A stretch of 64,000 nucleotides of DNA from Orientallactaga sibirica (GCA_036365145.1 JAEOAD010002231.1:1178001-1242000); one strand, 5' to 3'; shown: positions 1 to 10,440, counted from the stretch's first letter. Notes: a model not told the origin generated them from the letters alone. Made by a program: numbers and translations.

Positions 1-618
1 TTGGTGCCTCCAGTAGCCTCCTCCCTGTCCTCCCCCCTCTGAAGGGACCCTCCTCATTAGGGAATATGGGTCGTGCATTATGGGGTAGTCAACAGTTATG
101 GGGGAGAGGCAAAGTCTCTGTGCATAATGACCCAACTTGTGGCTCTAACACTCTTTCCGCACCCTCCTCTGCAAATTTCCCTGAGTCACATTGGGATCAT
201 TTTAGTTCTGCTTCAGTGGTGAGGTTTTGGGAGCCTCTGTGTCTCTGGATATCTGGCTTAGTAGGAGTCGGATGTTCTCTGTGTTTATCTCCTTCAGCCT
301 TTTTCTAGTGTCGTGATCCCCAAGAAAGCTGCACTCTTGCCCTTTTCCCCCATCACTCTAATGTTTCAGCTGGGGCCCTGGTGAGGTGTGATAGGCTGAT
401 CCTCCCCTCAGGTTAAGAAATCACTTTTTAATCCTATCTGTCTTTTAGTATTTATCATGAGCAGATGTTGAATTTTGGAAAATGTTTTGTTACATTGACT
501 AGTATGTGAATTTTTCTTCTTCAGTTCCTTAATATGGTAGATTATGATTGTTAATCACTACATTTAAAATACCTATCTTGTGATAAACACCATTCAAATA
601 TGATGTATAATTCATTTT
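1..618. other. Unassigned non-coding stretch
   Basis: No repeat family, RNA gene or convincing exon was recognised. The one open stretch (66-308, plus strand, 80 codons) resembles no protein I know and has no plausible splice context. Probably intronic or intergenic. Confidence 0.5.
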
Positions 619-632
619 TACATTGCTTACTT

Positions 633-837
633 CTATATTTATTTATTTAGTTAGTTAGTTTGAGACAGAGGGGGGGGAGAGAGAGAGAGAGAGAATGGTC
701 ACACCAGGACCTCTAGCCACTGCAACCGAACTCTATGCCAGTGTGTGCATCTGGCTTATGCGGGACCTGGAGAATTGAACCTGGGTCCTTAGGCTTCACA
801 GGCATGTGCCTTAACCGCTAAGCCATCTCTCCAGCCC
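633..837 (-). mobile_element. DIP-like tRNA-derived SINE (B2 superfamily)
   Basis: Read on the minus strand, the element opens with the head gggctggagagatggctta and ends in a CT-rich run and an A/T-rich tail. The head carries Pol III A-box-like and B-box-like motifs. It is flanked by a 14-bp target-site duplication, tacattgcttactt at 619-632 and tacattgctgactt at 838-851 (one mismatch), which fixes both ends. The family assignment to DIP is from memory of the B2 superfamily. Confidence 0.85.
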
Positions 838-851
838 TACATTGCTGACTT

Positions 852-2285
852 TTATTTGTTTATATTTTGTTAAGCATCTTTGTATATGTTTGTGAGAGGT
901 ATTGGTCTAAAGTTTCCTCATCTTTAACTGTTTCTTTCTAGTCTTGATATGATGGTAATACTGGCTTCATAAAATGACTTACAAAGTCTCCCCTATTCTT
1001 CTATTTTCTGGATGTGACTAATGTTACATTGTTCTTAATTCTTTGTTAATCATTTAGTGGAATTCTCCAATAAACCTTGTTTGCTCAAAAATTTTAAATG
1101 ACAAATTTAATTTTCTTAGCAGAGACTACTGCAAGTCTTCATTTCACACTGAATGAGTTGTGGTAATTGTATTTTGAAGGCACTGACCCATTTCATTGAA
1201 CTTTATGTGCAGAGGTATTTGTAAGAGTCCCTGACTATCTTTCACTGTCTACAAGCAATTGTAGAAACATCTCCCTTTCAGTCCTGATAATGATTTTTGT
1301 TTACTTTACAAGCAGTTGGTGATTTTCCTCTTACTTTTCTGTTACAGATTTCTATATGAATTCCATTATTTTCAGGAAATATACTTTATTTCCTGAATAC
1401 AGTTGTTTAACAAGAAGCACACGTGTATATATGGATACGTGCATATCCTTATTGTTGTATTTTCCACAATATTTAAGTATATATTTTAGTATGGCTTTTA
1501 GTAGATGCTCTAGATAGTATAGGTTAATTATTTGTTATATTATGTTACATAACTTCTCATGTTCTAGTAGTAGTGTCACACGTTTAAGTGAAGTGTGGAA
1601 ACATTGGCACCCTATAAGCCCTTTACTTTTCCACATTGATGTTAGGTTACCCTAATGTGCTGTCTTTACCTAGCCTTAGGCCCACGTCAGAGTTCTACCC
1701 TCCCTGTGGCAACTGTTGAACATACTGCAGAAGCCTTCCTTTTTGGAGAGCATCCTTTTAGAGTTGTTGCAATGTACATTTGCTGGTGACGGATGCTCTA
1801 AGCATTCCCTCCTCTGAGAATGCTGGTTTGTTCCTTCTGGTCTCATGAGACATCCACTGTCATGGAGCGATTTTTTTCTTATAGACAAGATGTTGCTTCT
1901 CTCTTGCTGCTTTCAAGGCTTTTAATTTGTGTTGTCTTTGGAAGTTTCACTAATATGTGTCTATTATTGATTTATATGGGGATACTACTATGGTTTGCTC
2001 TGCTCCTTGAGTCGATAAATTTATGTTTTCTACCAAATTTGGGGAAGTTTTCAGTCATATTTTTCAACCCCAGTGTCTTTCTTATCTCCTTCCAGAATAC
2101 TGACTGGATATTCGATCTTCCTTTACAGTTCTATAGATCCTTGAGGCTCTGAGGTTCATTCATTGTTTAACCACTGTTGTCTAGCCCTTGAGATTCAGTT
2201 CTCTGTCCCTTCCTTCTCTTCTTGAGCCTATCATTTGGATAGGTCATGTTTTACTGTTTTGTACTACTTTAGTATGAGTTTTAAG
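852..2285. other. Unassigned AT-rich stretch
   Basis: About 1.4 kb of AT-rich sequence with no repeat I can name. An open stretch at 1820-2152 (110 codons, plus) is hydrophobic, as T-rich DNA tends to encode, and matches no known family. Very old L1 sequence is possible but not demonstrable by eye. Confidence 0.45.
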
Positions 2286-2297
2286 TTTCCATTTTTT

Positions 2298-2467
2298 TTT
2301 TTTTTTTGAGATTTTTTCCCGAGGTTTTTTTTTGTTGTTGTTGTTTTTTGATGTAGGGTCTCAGTCTATGCCAGGATGACCTGGAACTCACTATGTAGTC
2401 TCATGGTGATCTTCCTACCTCTGCCTTCCAAGTGCTGGGATTAAAGGTGTGTGCCACCACACCTGGC
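2298..2467 (-). mobile_element. B1 SINE
   Basis: On the minus strand it reads gccaggtgtggtggcacaca, then ctttaatcccagcac, then a T-rich run equivalent to the A-tail. The internal 'gactacatagtgagttccag' type block matches the other B1 copies in this window. It is flanked by ttccatttttt at about 2287 and again at 2468, the second of which is shared with the neighbouring DIP element. Confidence 0.88.
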
Positions 2468-2481
2468 TTCCATTTTTTAAA

Positions 2482-2693
2482 GTATTTTATTTTTATTTAC
2501 TTATTTGAGGGGGAACAGATAGAGAGAGAGAGAGAGAATAGGTGTACCAGGGCCTTCAGCCACTGCAAAGAAACTCCAGACACATGCGCCACCTTGTGTA
2601 TCTGGCTTACATGGGTCCTGGGGACTAGAACTGAGGTCCTTTGGCTTTGCAGGCAAATGACTTAACTTCTAAGCCATCTCTCCAGCCCAGATT
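2482..2693 (-). mobile_element. DIP-like tRNA-derived SINE
   Basis: Minus-strand copy with the gggctggagagatggctta head at its right end and a GA-rich run and A/T tail at its left. The TSD ttccattttttaaa occurs at 2468-2481 and 2694-2707. The adjacent B1 reuses the left copy of that same duplication. Confidence 0.87.
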
Positions 2694-2707
2694 TTCCATT
2701 TTTTAAA

Positions 2708-3440
2708 ATGTGTTTGAATCATGTAATTGCTCATGAAAGTGTTTTTATAATGTCCTCTTACTGCTTAGATAAGGTCTTTCATACATCCCTGTCATCTTGT
2801 TGAGCTCTACAGATTGTCTTTGGTTGACATTTTTTCTGTGGTTTGGACTGGAGTGCATCAGCTCACGTCTACAAGTTTTCTCTTGGTATGCTGTCCTGCT
2901 CTTGAGCCACTCGTTCTTTATGGGGCATTTTGTCTTTGCATGTTTGTTTTACCACACATGCCAACATTTTCAATTTGAATTCTCAGGTAGGGCAGAGAGC
3001 TTACTACTGCATGGTGTCTAGGATGCCAACCCCTTAGCTGCTTTTGCTTCCTGCTCCCTCCATTGTGAGTCTTTTCTCAGACATCTTCAAGGTTTATAGC
3101 TATACTGAGAGGGAATAGGGATAAGTACAAGCAGCCTGTCTTCTTGGGAATGGAAGAACATGCTTTGCTTCTAACAGGGACTCAAAAGTACACGTTTCCC
3201 CTTTGGCAATAAGATGTGCAGTTTTGATAATACCAAAAAGCCTAACAGAAGGCTACAATTAAGGAAATCTTTAATTTTGAAATTAGCTAAATAAATTTAT
3301 AGTGTCTGTACATTTTAATGTGTAACAGGGAAAACCAAGTAGTGCTAATATATTATAGGCACAGAGCTTTGAAATTTGAAAAGCTTAACTACCAGCTTGT
3401 TATCTAGTTTAATATTTTAAGGAAAATGATTCAACTTAAA
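2708..3440. other. Unassigned stretch
   Basis: No named repeat or gene recognised. The sequence is T-rich to about 3000, then mixed, and ends in a run of 17 A at about 3437-3453 just before the L1 fragment. Confidence 0.45.
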
Positions 3441-3461
3441 AAAAAAAAAAAAACTTGGTTT

Positions 3462-4638
3462 ACAGGTCTGGAGAAAGCCTTACTATAATCCCCATAGGCT
3501 GCTGCTTGTAAATCCCAGAACCAGAATTGGGTTACCCCCCACAGTGAGCTGTTGGCCACAGAGGCTCATGAGGCCCCCCAAGACAATGCAAGCCATTGCC
3601 AAAACACTTGGTTTCCCATTAGAACTAAATGGTACCCTACTGCTGAAGACACCAAAGACTGAGGCCACAAGACATTGAGAGATCCTGCTGGAACAGAGAT
3701 GGAAGCCAGCTCACTGCTAACTAGCTCTCAGTGTTGAAAGCATTATGTGAGTTGCTGGGAGATAAAGTTTACCAACAGCGTGAACAAGCAGTGGATCCTG
3801 CAAACTATAAAATCAACAGCCATGCAAGATATATACACTGGTGTAACGGTGGAACTTGGGTTATGGGAGTAATCAATTGTTTTCTGATTAGATAAGACGC
3901 CTGCTCAGTGGGAGGGAATTCATGCCCAGTCTTGAGAACCAGTCAAAGCCTGTGGCTTAGAGGGCTATAGACTCTAGAGGGAAGCTTTCACTGTTCTCTG
4001 GCCAAAATGCCCTTCCAAAAGTCTTCTAAATGTCCCCATTTACCCCCTCTGATTCATGCTTCTCTCACTCCTAGTTAGAGAATCTGCTTTCCACAGATGG
4101 CAATGAATACCAGGGAGACCCAACACCTTGTCCGAATGACAAGGGAAGAAAGCTGTCTAGCAAGAGATGCGTCATCTCTATCACTGTTTGCCAAGGCTTA
4201 GGAAACATTGCAGAGGAAGTGGCAGACCCAGTATGAGTGCAGCTTTCACTGCTAGCCTGAGAACCTGCTCCAGGGAGATAGTAGCGCACACTGAGGAGAC
4301 TCAAAAGTCATCAAATCAGAAAATTCAGGGCTACTGAGAACTCAACACTGAAGAAGACTTAGAACATGCCTTCCAAGACTCTGGGAACATTGTGGAAGAA
4401 GAGGTGGAAGGAAGGTAGAGTCACAGGGTGGGAAAGCATACTCTGATCCATTGCTCCCCTCACACATGGAGACTGACTGGTAAATTTATAACCACAGAGA
4501 GATTACGATATCCCTACTGAGGAGGGCCCTCAGTGGGATGGGGGCAGGGCCATAAGAATACTACAATCCAATGGGACTATGACCAAACTGCAATGTGTTC
4601 ACATATTAAAGTTCTCTATTGAAATTACATATAAAAAG
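3462..4638 (+). mobile_element. 5'-truncated L1, 3' UTR segment (copy 1)
   Basis: About 1.18 kb collinear with the L1 3' segment at 60269-61665. The shared landmarks include gccattgccaa followed by cttggtttcccac, ctgaagacaccaaag/ctgaagactccacatg, and a 'cattgtggaagaggtgg' block near 4390. It carries no ORF2 coding sequence I can recognise. The short direct repeat acttggttt at 3453-3461 and 4639-4647 looks like its TSD. It is more diverged than the 60-kb copy, so probably an older insertion. Confidence 0.75.
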
Positions 4639-4851
4639 ACTTGGTTTTATGTTTTAAATCAAAAGTGCTAACTGAAGTATTTTGTGTTTTAATTTCAAAG
4701 TGAGAAAGAATGTCATAAAAAAAGAATTAAAGAATGTTATAAATTGCTTTTCTATATATATGGAGCCTTTTTCATCCTCTTTCCTTCCCTCCCTCTTTTC
4801 CTTCATCTTCATCCTCCCTATCTACCTGCCTTTTAATGGTCATTTATGTGA

Positions 4852-4873
4852 GTGTGTGTGTGTGTGTGTGTGT
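4852..4873 (+). repeat. (TG)n microsatellite
   Basis: About 11 uninterrupted TG units at the edge of a diverged minus-strand SINE. Confidence 0.9.
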
Positions 4874-4934
4874 AAAAGTGCCAGTCTCTTGTCACTGCAA
4901 ACTGGAATGCCTGTCCAGCTTCACATGGGTGGCT

Positions 4935-5014
4935 GTGGAATTGAACTCACAGTGATCCTTCTACCTCTGTCTCCCAAGTGCTGGGATTAAAGGCATGCAC
5001 CACCACTCCCAGCT
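4935..5014 (-). mobile_element. B1-type SINE fragment
   Basis: The motif ctgggattaaaggcatgcac followed by caccactcccagct is the minus-strand B1 head. Only about 80 bp is clear. The sequence to its left (4874-4935) may be the tRNA-derived half of a B4-type composite. Confidence 0.7.
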
Positions 5015-5081
5015 ACTTTAAAACTTTTAAATGAATTCTTTCATTCACCTTTTAACTTGCTTTTAAAATTCGAAACTAAAA

Positions 5082-5117
5082 AGCAAGGCATGGTGGTTCA
5101 TACCTATAATCCCAACA
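5082..5117 (+). mobile_element. Truncated B1 head
   Basis: It reads gcaaggcatggtggttcata followed by cctataatcccaacacttgg, the first third of a B1. The rest is replaced by a purine-rich tract. Confidence 0.65.
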
Positions 5118-5330
5118 CTTGGAGCATGGAAGCAAGAGGATCAAAAAGAAAGCAAAAGAAACAAAATTGAGTGGGGGAAAAAGATAAACAAGCAAGGGAG
5201 AGGAAAGAAGAGAGGAAGGAAAGAGGAGGAAAGATGAGGAGAGGGAAGGAAAGAGGAAGAACAGAGAAAAGAGGAGAGGAGAGAGAGAAGTGGAGGGAAG
5301 GGGAGAGGAGACAGGAAAGAAAATCTACTG
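5118..5330 (+). repeat. Long polypurine (A/G) tract
   Basis: About 200 bases that are overwhelmingly A and G on the plus strand, with irregular GGAA, GAGG and GAAA motifs and few pyrimidines. It follows the truncated B1, so it may have grown from a SINE A-tail. Confidence 0.85.
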
Positions 5331-5334
5331 GTTG

Positions 5335-5632
5335 ACTTTGTGAGTGTATGTGTGTGTGCGCGCGCACATGCATGCACCTCATGCACACACATGGAGACCA
5401 GAGAACACCAACTTCTTCCTCTATCATGCTTCAGCTTTATTTCCTTGAAACAGAGTCTCTCAGTGAGCTCATACTGGTTGACCAGCCAGTTAAGTGATTC
5501 CCCTGTCTCCATCTCTCCTCAGAACTGCAGTCACAGGCAAGCACGGTTACACTCGGCCATGGTGTTGGGGATCACACTCAGGTCCTTGTGCTTGTGCAAC
5601 AAGTGCTCTTACCTGCTGATCCATCCCCCCAT
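5335..5632 (-). mobile_element. B4/RSINE1-type composite SINE
   Basis: Minus-strand copy. The left end is a TG/CG dinucleotide run (the tail), the middle has the ccttgaaacagagtctctca block, and the right end has the tRNA-like part (gggatcacactcaggtcctt ... caagtgctcttacctgctga). The layout matches the copies at 8641, 31982 and 54345. Confidence 0.75.
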
Positions 5633-5743
5633 TAAAAATGACAATGAAAGGAACCACTACTTCCTATGATAAGGAAGCTCTTGGAAATGTAGAGAAGTTG
5701 TTGTGTACGCTGTCTTCTCATCTCCAGCTGTAGTTTGAATTCA

Positions 5744-6013
5744 AGTACACTAGAGATGGGATGGTTGACCAAGAACATCCCCAGTGAATGCACTGAGCTC
5801 ATGTGAGGCTGTATATACATAGTACACTAGAGATGTGCTTGTTCTCCAGGAACACACATAGTGAATGCACATGAGTCTGTATGTAGAGTACACTAGAGAT
5901 GGGATGGTTGTCCAAGAACAGACACAGTGAATGCACTGAGCTCACGTGAGGATGTAGTACACAATACACACCAGCGATGGGATTGTTGTCCAAGAACATA
6001 CGCAGTGATCATT
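5744..6013. repeat. Tandem repeat, four units of about 50-78 bp
   Basis: Units begin at 5744, 5821, 5887 and about 5965. Each has agtacactagagatggg or a variant, then 'tccaagaaca', then 'cagtgaatgcactgagctca'. Unit 2 has an internal deletion and unit 4 is truncated. The divergence between units points to an old duplication. I recognise no known satellite. Confidence 0.85.
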
Positions 6014-6322
6014 CTAAAGATGTCAATGGCTTCCCCTGGCGTTTGGTTAGGTAGGTTCTTCCTGGCTTCTTGAGTGTTTCCCCATCCTCACCCCATATAG
6101 CACCATCAAATGATTGACTCTGATGACCTGGTGGCCTGAATCCCCTATCTCAGTTGTGTGAGACTGAGCAGATAAACCTTGTGCATGGTTTTCTGTCACT
6201 TGGGTTTTCTTCTTTGGTGAGCTCTCCTGCACGTGGTATTGGGATGCTGACATGGACAGATCAGATATGTTGGGAGGAGATGTCATCACCATGCGGGTGA
6301 CTGTAAGGAGATCCTCTGTGGG
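6014..6322. other. Unassigned stretch
   Basis: No named repeat. A minus-strand open stretch of 125 codons (6047-6424) runs through this region and into the DNA transposon fossil, so it is not a gene. Confidence 0.45.
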
Positions 6323-6620
6323 TGGTCGTCCCTCAGTATGCCAGAAGGTTGGTTCCTGAAGATACAATTCACTTACTCTATGTTTCTTATGGAAAATAGA
6401 ATAGTATTTGCACATAACCTGCACCTAGCCTCTTATATTTTTAAAGCATCTCTAGGTATTTACACCATCTAATATGCAGTTAGTGCTTGGGAAATAACCC
6501 AAATATGTTCAGAGAATAATGGCAAAAAAGAGAAACATGTTCAGTACTGATACATTTTCCCCCAGTATTTTCACTTCAGAGTTGGTTGAATTTGTTTGAA
6601 CCTATGGGTACAGATCAACC
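6323..6620. mobile_element. TcMar-Tigger DNA transposon fossil (MER2-like)
   Basis: The left end gtccctcagtatgccagaa, then ggttggttcctga, and the right part gttggttgaatttg, then gaacctatgggta, resemble the terminal regions of MER2. Internal blocks fit too: atagtatttgcacataacc, catctctaggtattta and acatgttcagtactgata. Length (about 300 bp) is near that of the full non-autonomous element. The family assignment is from recall of the consensus. Confidence 0.7.
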
Positions 6621-6812
6621 ACATACCCCACCACCTCCACCAGGTCCATCACAGGGAGGTTTCAGGAGACCTGCACGAAAGAAGCATGCCAGAGCATGAT
6701 ATCAACTTGGACAGTAGTGAACATCATCCAGCGGGGGTCAAAAACAGTCCTTAAATAATATGCACCATACAGACAACTTCCTGGATGGATAATGGTTCCA
6801 AAGAAAGAATTA

Positions 6813-7048
6813 GCACTGGAGAGATGGCTTAGTGGTTAAGGCACTTGCCTGCAAAGCCTAAGGACCCAGGTTTGATTCCCCACTACCCATGTAAGCCAGA
6901 TGCACATGGTGGCACACGTGCCTGGAATTTTTAGAGGCCCTGGTACACCCATTCTCTCTTTCCCTTTATCTGCATCTCTCTCTTTCTCTCTCTCTCTCTC
7001 TCAAATAAATAAATAAACATATTTTTTAAGTTTTAAAATAAAAAAGAT
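6813..7048 (+). mobile_element. DIP-like tRNA-derived SINE
   Basis: Complete copy: head ctggagagatggcttagtgg, B-box-like ggtttgattcccc, body 'taagccagatgcacatggtgg', CT-rich run, then a caaataaataaataaacata tail and further A-rich sequence. Confidence 0.88.
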
Positions 7049-7209
7049 AGAATTATTAGCAGGTACTTTAATTGTATACAGAAATCAACAAATGGCAAAA
7101 CAAGCAAAAAAAAGAAAAAAGAAAAAACCTCTTGAGAATGTTTGGACCCTCAATGACAAGACTTTAGAAACACTGCATAAGCCCTGAAGATATTTGATTT
7201 GCCTTTATT

Positions 7210-7375
7210 GAATCCAGGGGTAAAATAAATATATAGGTACATATAAACACAAACACCATGTCTTATATTCAATTGTATACAAGTCCTATGCACACTGAAT
7301 CTAGATGGGGAAGAAATAAATGTATAGGTACATATAAATATTCACATTATGTATTATATTCAGGATATACAACAA
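7210..7375 (+). repeat. Imperfect tandem duplication of about 90 bp
   Basis: The segment from gaatccagg at 7210 is repeated from gaatctaga at 7298. Shared blocks include ataggtacatataaa (7233 and 7324) and ttatattcaa/ttatattcag (7263 and 7354). The offset drifts from 88 to 91 bases through small indels. Confidence 0.8.
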
Positions 7376-8640
7376 CATTTATGGATGATACAATAGTTGT
7401 TCAGTTCTGTAACCGTAATTTGTTCAGTGTTAGCCCAATCATTAGTTGTTTGATGGTAGAACTGTCGACTATAAAAATTATACAACAAAATGCTATCTAT
7501 GAAAACAAAACAATCAAAAATATTCCTGCCAATTGCATGTGGGAGGCAGAAGGTTTGTTTTACTTACAAATATATGTAGAAAAACCATCATCTGGAGATC
7601 TTAAACAATTAGCAAATCCAGTTAATTCATTTTAACATGCATTTGAAAGATATTCTTTTAATTTTTCAATTTACTCAGAGAAATATGCAAAACTGACAAG
7701 GTGTTGAAGCTGGGCATATTGTAAGATTTCATCCAGAGTCATTTTAGCACTTTTTCCTGGTGGGCAAACCCACTCTTGATCACCTAACGTCACTTAAGTT
7801 GCAGATCTTTTGGTTGCCTGACCCAGAGGGGCATGCACCCCCAGCTACTGCTGCTGATGGTAAATATGGCTCCTCTAGCCTGCTGAAGCTCTAGGGTACT
7901 TTGATAAGCATTCTGCAAGGAAGTGAGACTGCAGGAGGGCAGGTCCTGAACACGCAGCAGGGCTTGAGTCCAAAAGAGAGGGGGTCTGGGAGCCATGTGT
8001 GCCTGGTTAAGAAGAGGCATATGTACAAAACAATACTAACTTTAGAGACGAGATGAAAGCCCACGTGTGCCAGCTTTCACACAGAAGGGGAGACCCCGCG
8101 CACCTCCAGCGCCGTCAGCGCTGCTTTTAGATGGAAATGATTTTGTTGAACACTGACACAAAAGGAAGATACAAACGAAGTGAAGAGCCTCAGTGAACAA
8201 TTACATGCAAGTAGGTTACAGGAAAATATAGTCTCAAGTGTATGATATCTTGTGAATATTAATTAAGGAAATTATTCTCAGAGCAGCTAGTGTTTAAAAC
8301 AAGATCTAATCTCTGCTGAGTGGCCCTGCCATTCTTTCTCTCAATGTTTAACTTCAAAGGGCTTGGAAGTCGGGGCAAATGAGATTATTACTACTTCTAT
8401 CTGGAGAGGAAACCTATTCTAACCAATCTGAGGATAAATTCTAGAATTACACGTAGCAGTTAATACAGAGAAGAAAAAAGGATCCCACACCCATGAATAT
8501 CTAGCTGCTAAAATGTTTTTTTAACCTTTCTTATCTACCCCATCCCTCTTGTAGGGATAAATGATGTAATTTATACATTTCAAACACAGAGTTAGGGAAA
8601 GATGGGAGCCACTGGAAGGAACAGTGCTCAAAACAACTGG
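7376..8640. other. Unassigned stretch
   Basis: No repeat family recognised. A plus-strand open stretch begins at 7258 within the tandem duplication and runs to 7635 (125 codons). Its predicted protein matches nothing I know. A small GC-rich spot with several CpG lies at 8094-8122. I call no gene. Confidence 0.4.
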
Positions 8641-8990
8641 GGGCTGGGGAGATGGTTCAATGGGTAAAGTGTGTGCCAGGCAAGCATTATCTGAGTTTGG
8701 ATTCCCAGCACCCAAGTAAAAGCTCATGCCTCTAATCCCAGCACAGGGGAGGCGGAGGAGACAGGCTCTCTGGCTAGTTCGTCTCTCCAAATCACAGAGA
8801 TCTGGGTTCTTTGAAAGGCCTTGCTTCAAAAAATAAGGTGGAGAGTAACTAAGGAAGATGCCAGACATAGACTGCTGGCTTCCACACGTACGTGTTACAC
8901 AGGTACATGCATGTGCACTTGTATAGACGTGTACCCATTCCCATATGAACACACATATATCACATACATACATATGCAAGCTAGCAAAAA
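8641..8990 (+). mobile_element. B4/RSINE1-type composite SINE
   Basis: tRNA-like head gggctggggagatggttcaa, B1-related middle 'gcctctaatcccagcaca', and the diagnostic 3' portion aataaggtggagagtaacta, then 'aggaagatgccagacata', ending in CA/TA-rich sequence. Confidence 0.8.
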
Positions 8991-9409
8991 TAAAAAAAAT
9001 AATCTATTCTCAACAGACCTGGGGTTGTTAGAAATGACAGAATTACCAGAGATAATGATGAATATTCAGAGATCTGTGTTGGGTACTGTTTAACTATATG
9101 AAAAGTGTATTCATAAGAAGATATACCATAACAGGTCAGACACAGAGCTGGAATTGGTATCCTGTTACCAGAATGGGAAGCTTACCCACAAGACTGTGCT
9201 GCCCCATCATTACAGCAATGGGAAAGAAAGGCAGCTGCCGTCCATTCAGCAATAACAATGGTCAGTACCTGGATGATTCTGAAAGACACCAGGGCAAACC
9301 TTTAAACAAGCAAACATCTAATGAGACAGAATCAGGAAAACAGAATTCATTTTCACAGATTATTTAGAATATACATATGATTTTGGCAGGCATGTGTTTA
9401 AAAATAGGT
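8991..9409. other. Unassigned stretch
   Basis: About 420 bases with no named repeat. An open stretch at 9098-9367 (89 codons) has no recognisable domain. Confidence 0.4.
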
Positions 9410-9637
9410 TTAGCAGATGAAGAGATAGCTCAGCAGTTAAGGCAAAGCCTTATGAGCTGGGTTCAATTCCCCAGTACCCACATAAAGCCAGATGCACAAA
9501 GTGGCATATGCATCTGGAGTTGGTTTGCAGTGGCTAAAGGCCCAAGTGTGCACATTTTCTCTCTCTCTCCCTCTCTCTCTCTCTTTGTGTGTCTCACCAT
9601 CTTTTTCAGCTTGCAAATAAATAAATATTTTCAAAAG
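9410..9637 (+). mobile_element. DIP-like tRNA-derived SINE
   Basis: Head 'gatgaagagatagctcagca', B-box-like gggttcaattcccc, body 'aagccagatgcacaaagtgg', CT run and tail gcaaataaataaatattttc. A B1 starts immediately after the tail. Confidence 0.87.
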
Positions 9638-9781
9638 GCTGGGTATGGTGGCACACGCCTTTAATGCCAGCACTTGGGAGGCTGAGGTAGGAGGACTGCT
9701 GTGAGTTCGAGGCCTGGCTGAGACTACATAGTAAATTCCAGGTCAACTTGGGCTAGAGTGAGACCCTACCTTGAAAAAAAA
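9638..9781 (+). mobile_element. B1 SINE
   Basis: Full-length copy: ggctgggtatggtggcacac, 'cctttaatgccagcacttgg', 'gagttcgaggcctggctgag', 'ctagagtgagaccctacctt' and a short A-tail. Second member of a four-SINE cluster. Confidence 0.92.
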
Positions 9782-9784
9782 GGA

Positions 9785-10020
9785 GGGAGATGGAGAGATG
9801 GTTTAGTGTTAAGTTGCTTGCCTGCAAAGCCTAAGGACCCATGTTAAACTCTCCAGATCCTGCATAAGCCAGACACACAAAAGTGAGGCAAGCGCAAAGT
9901 GGCACATACCCACTAGGTAGCGCAAGCACCTGGAGTTCAATTGCAGTGGCTGAGGCCCTGGCATGCCAATTCTCTCTCTGTCTATGTTGTTCTCTTTATA
10001 ATAAAATGCAATTTTTTAAA
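9785..10020 (+). mobile_element. DIP-like SINE, body type II
   Basis: The head is followed by an extra segment absent from the common form: 'gtgaggcaagcgcaaagtgg' and 'gcgcaagcacctggagttca'. The 3' part reads 'ggccctggcatgccaattct'. The copy at 55555 has the same body. Confidence 0.85.
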
Positions 10021-10033
10021 AACAAGTTTGTAG

Positions 10034-10374
10034 GGCTGGAGAGATGGCACAGTGGGAGATGGCACTTCCTTTGCAAGCATGAGGGCCTGAGGGGGTCTGA
10101 GACTCACTGAGTTTGATTCCTGAGCCTTTACATAAGCAGCTGGACATGGCCACTCAAGTCTATAACCCCAGTCCTGTGGGCAACAGAGAAGTGAGAATCC
10201 TGGGGCTCATGAAAACAGAAGCCTCAGAATCAGTGAGAGACTCCATTTTAAGGAAACATGTAGATGAGAGATGAAGGAGGGACACCTAATGTTCTCTACT
10301 GGCCTCTGCCCACCTATAGGACGTGAGCATCTGTCGGTGCATGCAAACATGAACATGTACACACACACACTCAA

Positions 10375-10410
<36 letters not shown>

Positions 10411-10437
10411 ACACATGCCAAAAAAAAAAAAAAGGTT
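10034..10437 (+). mobile_element. B4/RSINE1-type composite SINE
   Basis: Head gggctggagagatggcacag, B1-like middle 'tctataaccccagtcctgtg', a 3' block around 'ctactggcctctgcccacct', then a CA-rich tail and poly-A. Fourth plus-strand SINE in a row. Confidence 0.75.
10375..10408 (+). repeat. (CA)n microsatellite
   Basis: About 17 CA units in the tail of the B4-type SINE, preceded by a shorter CA run at 10360-10370. Confidence 0.95.
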
Positions 10438-10440
10438 AGG

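Noticed and set aside
633..837. tRNA gene from the tRNA-like head
   Set aside because: Only the promoter-like part of a tRNA is preserved, followed by SINE body, tail and TSD; this holds for all DIP copies.
5744..6013. CRISPR-like array
   Set aside because: The units are contiguous and diverged, with no unique spacers, in evident mammalian DNA.
6047..6424. 125-codon minus-strand open frame
   Set aside because: Its N-terminal part lies in the DNA transposon fossil and it has no known similarity.
8521..8979. 152-codon minus-strand open frame
   Set aside because: Most of it is antisense to a B4-type SINE.
9785..10020. Mouse B2 SINE
   Set aside because: The head resembles B2, but the body and tail differ throughout, so a sister family (DIP-like) fits better.
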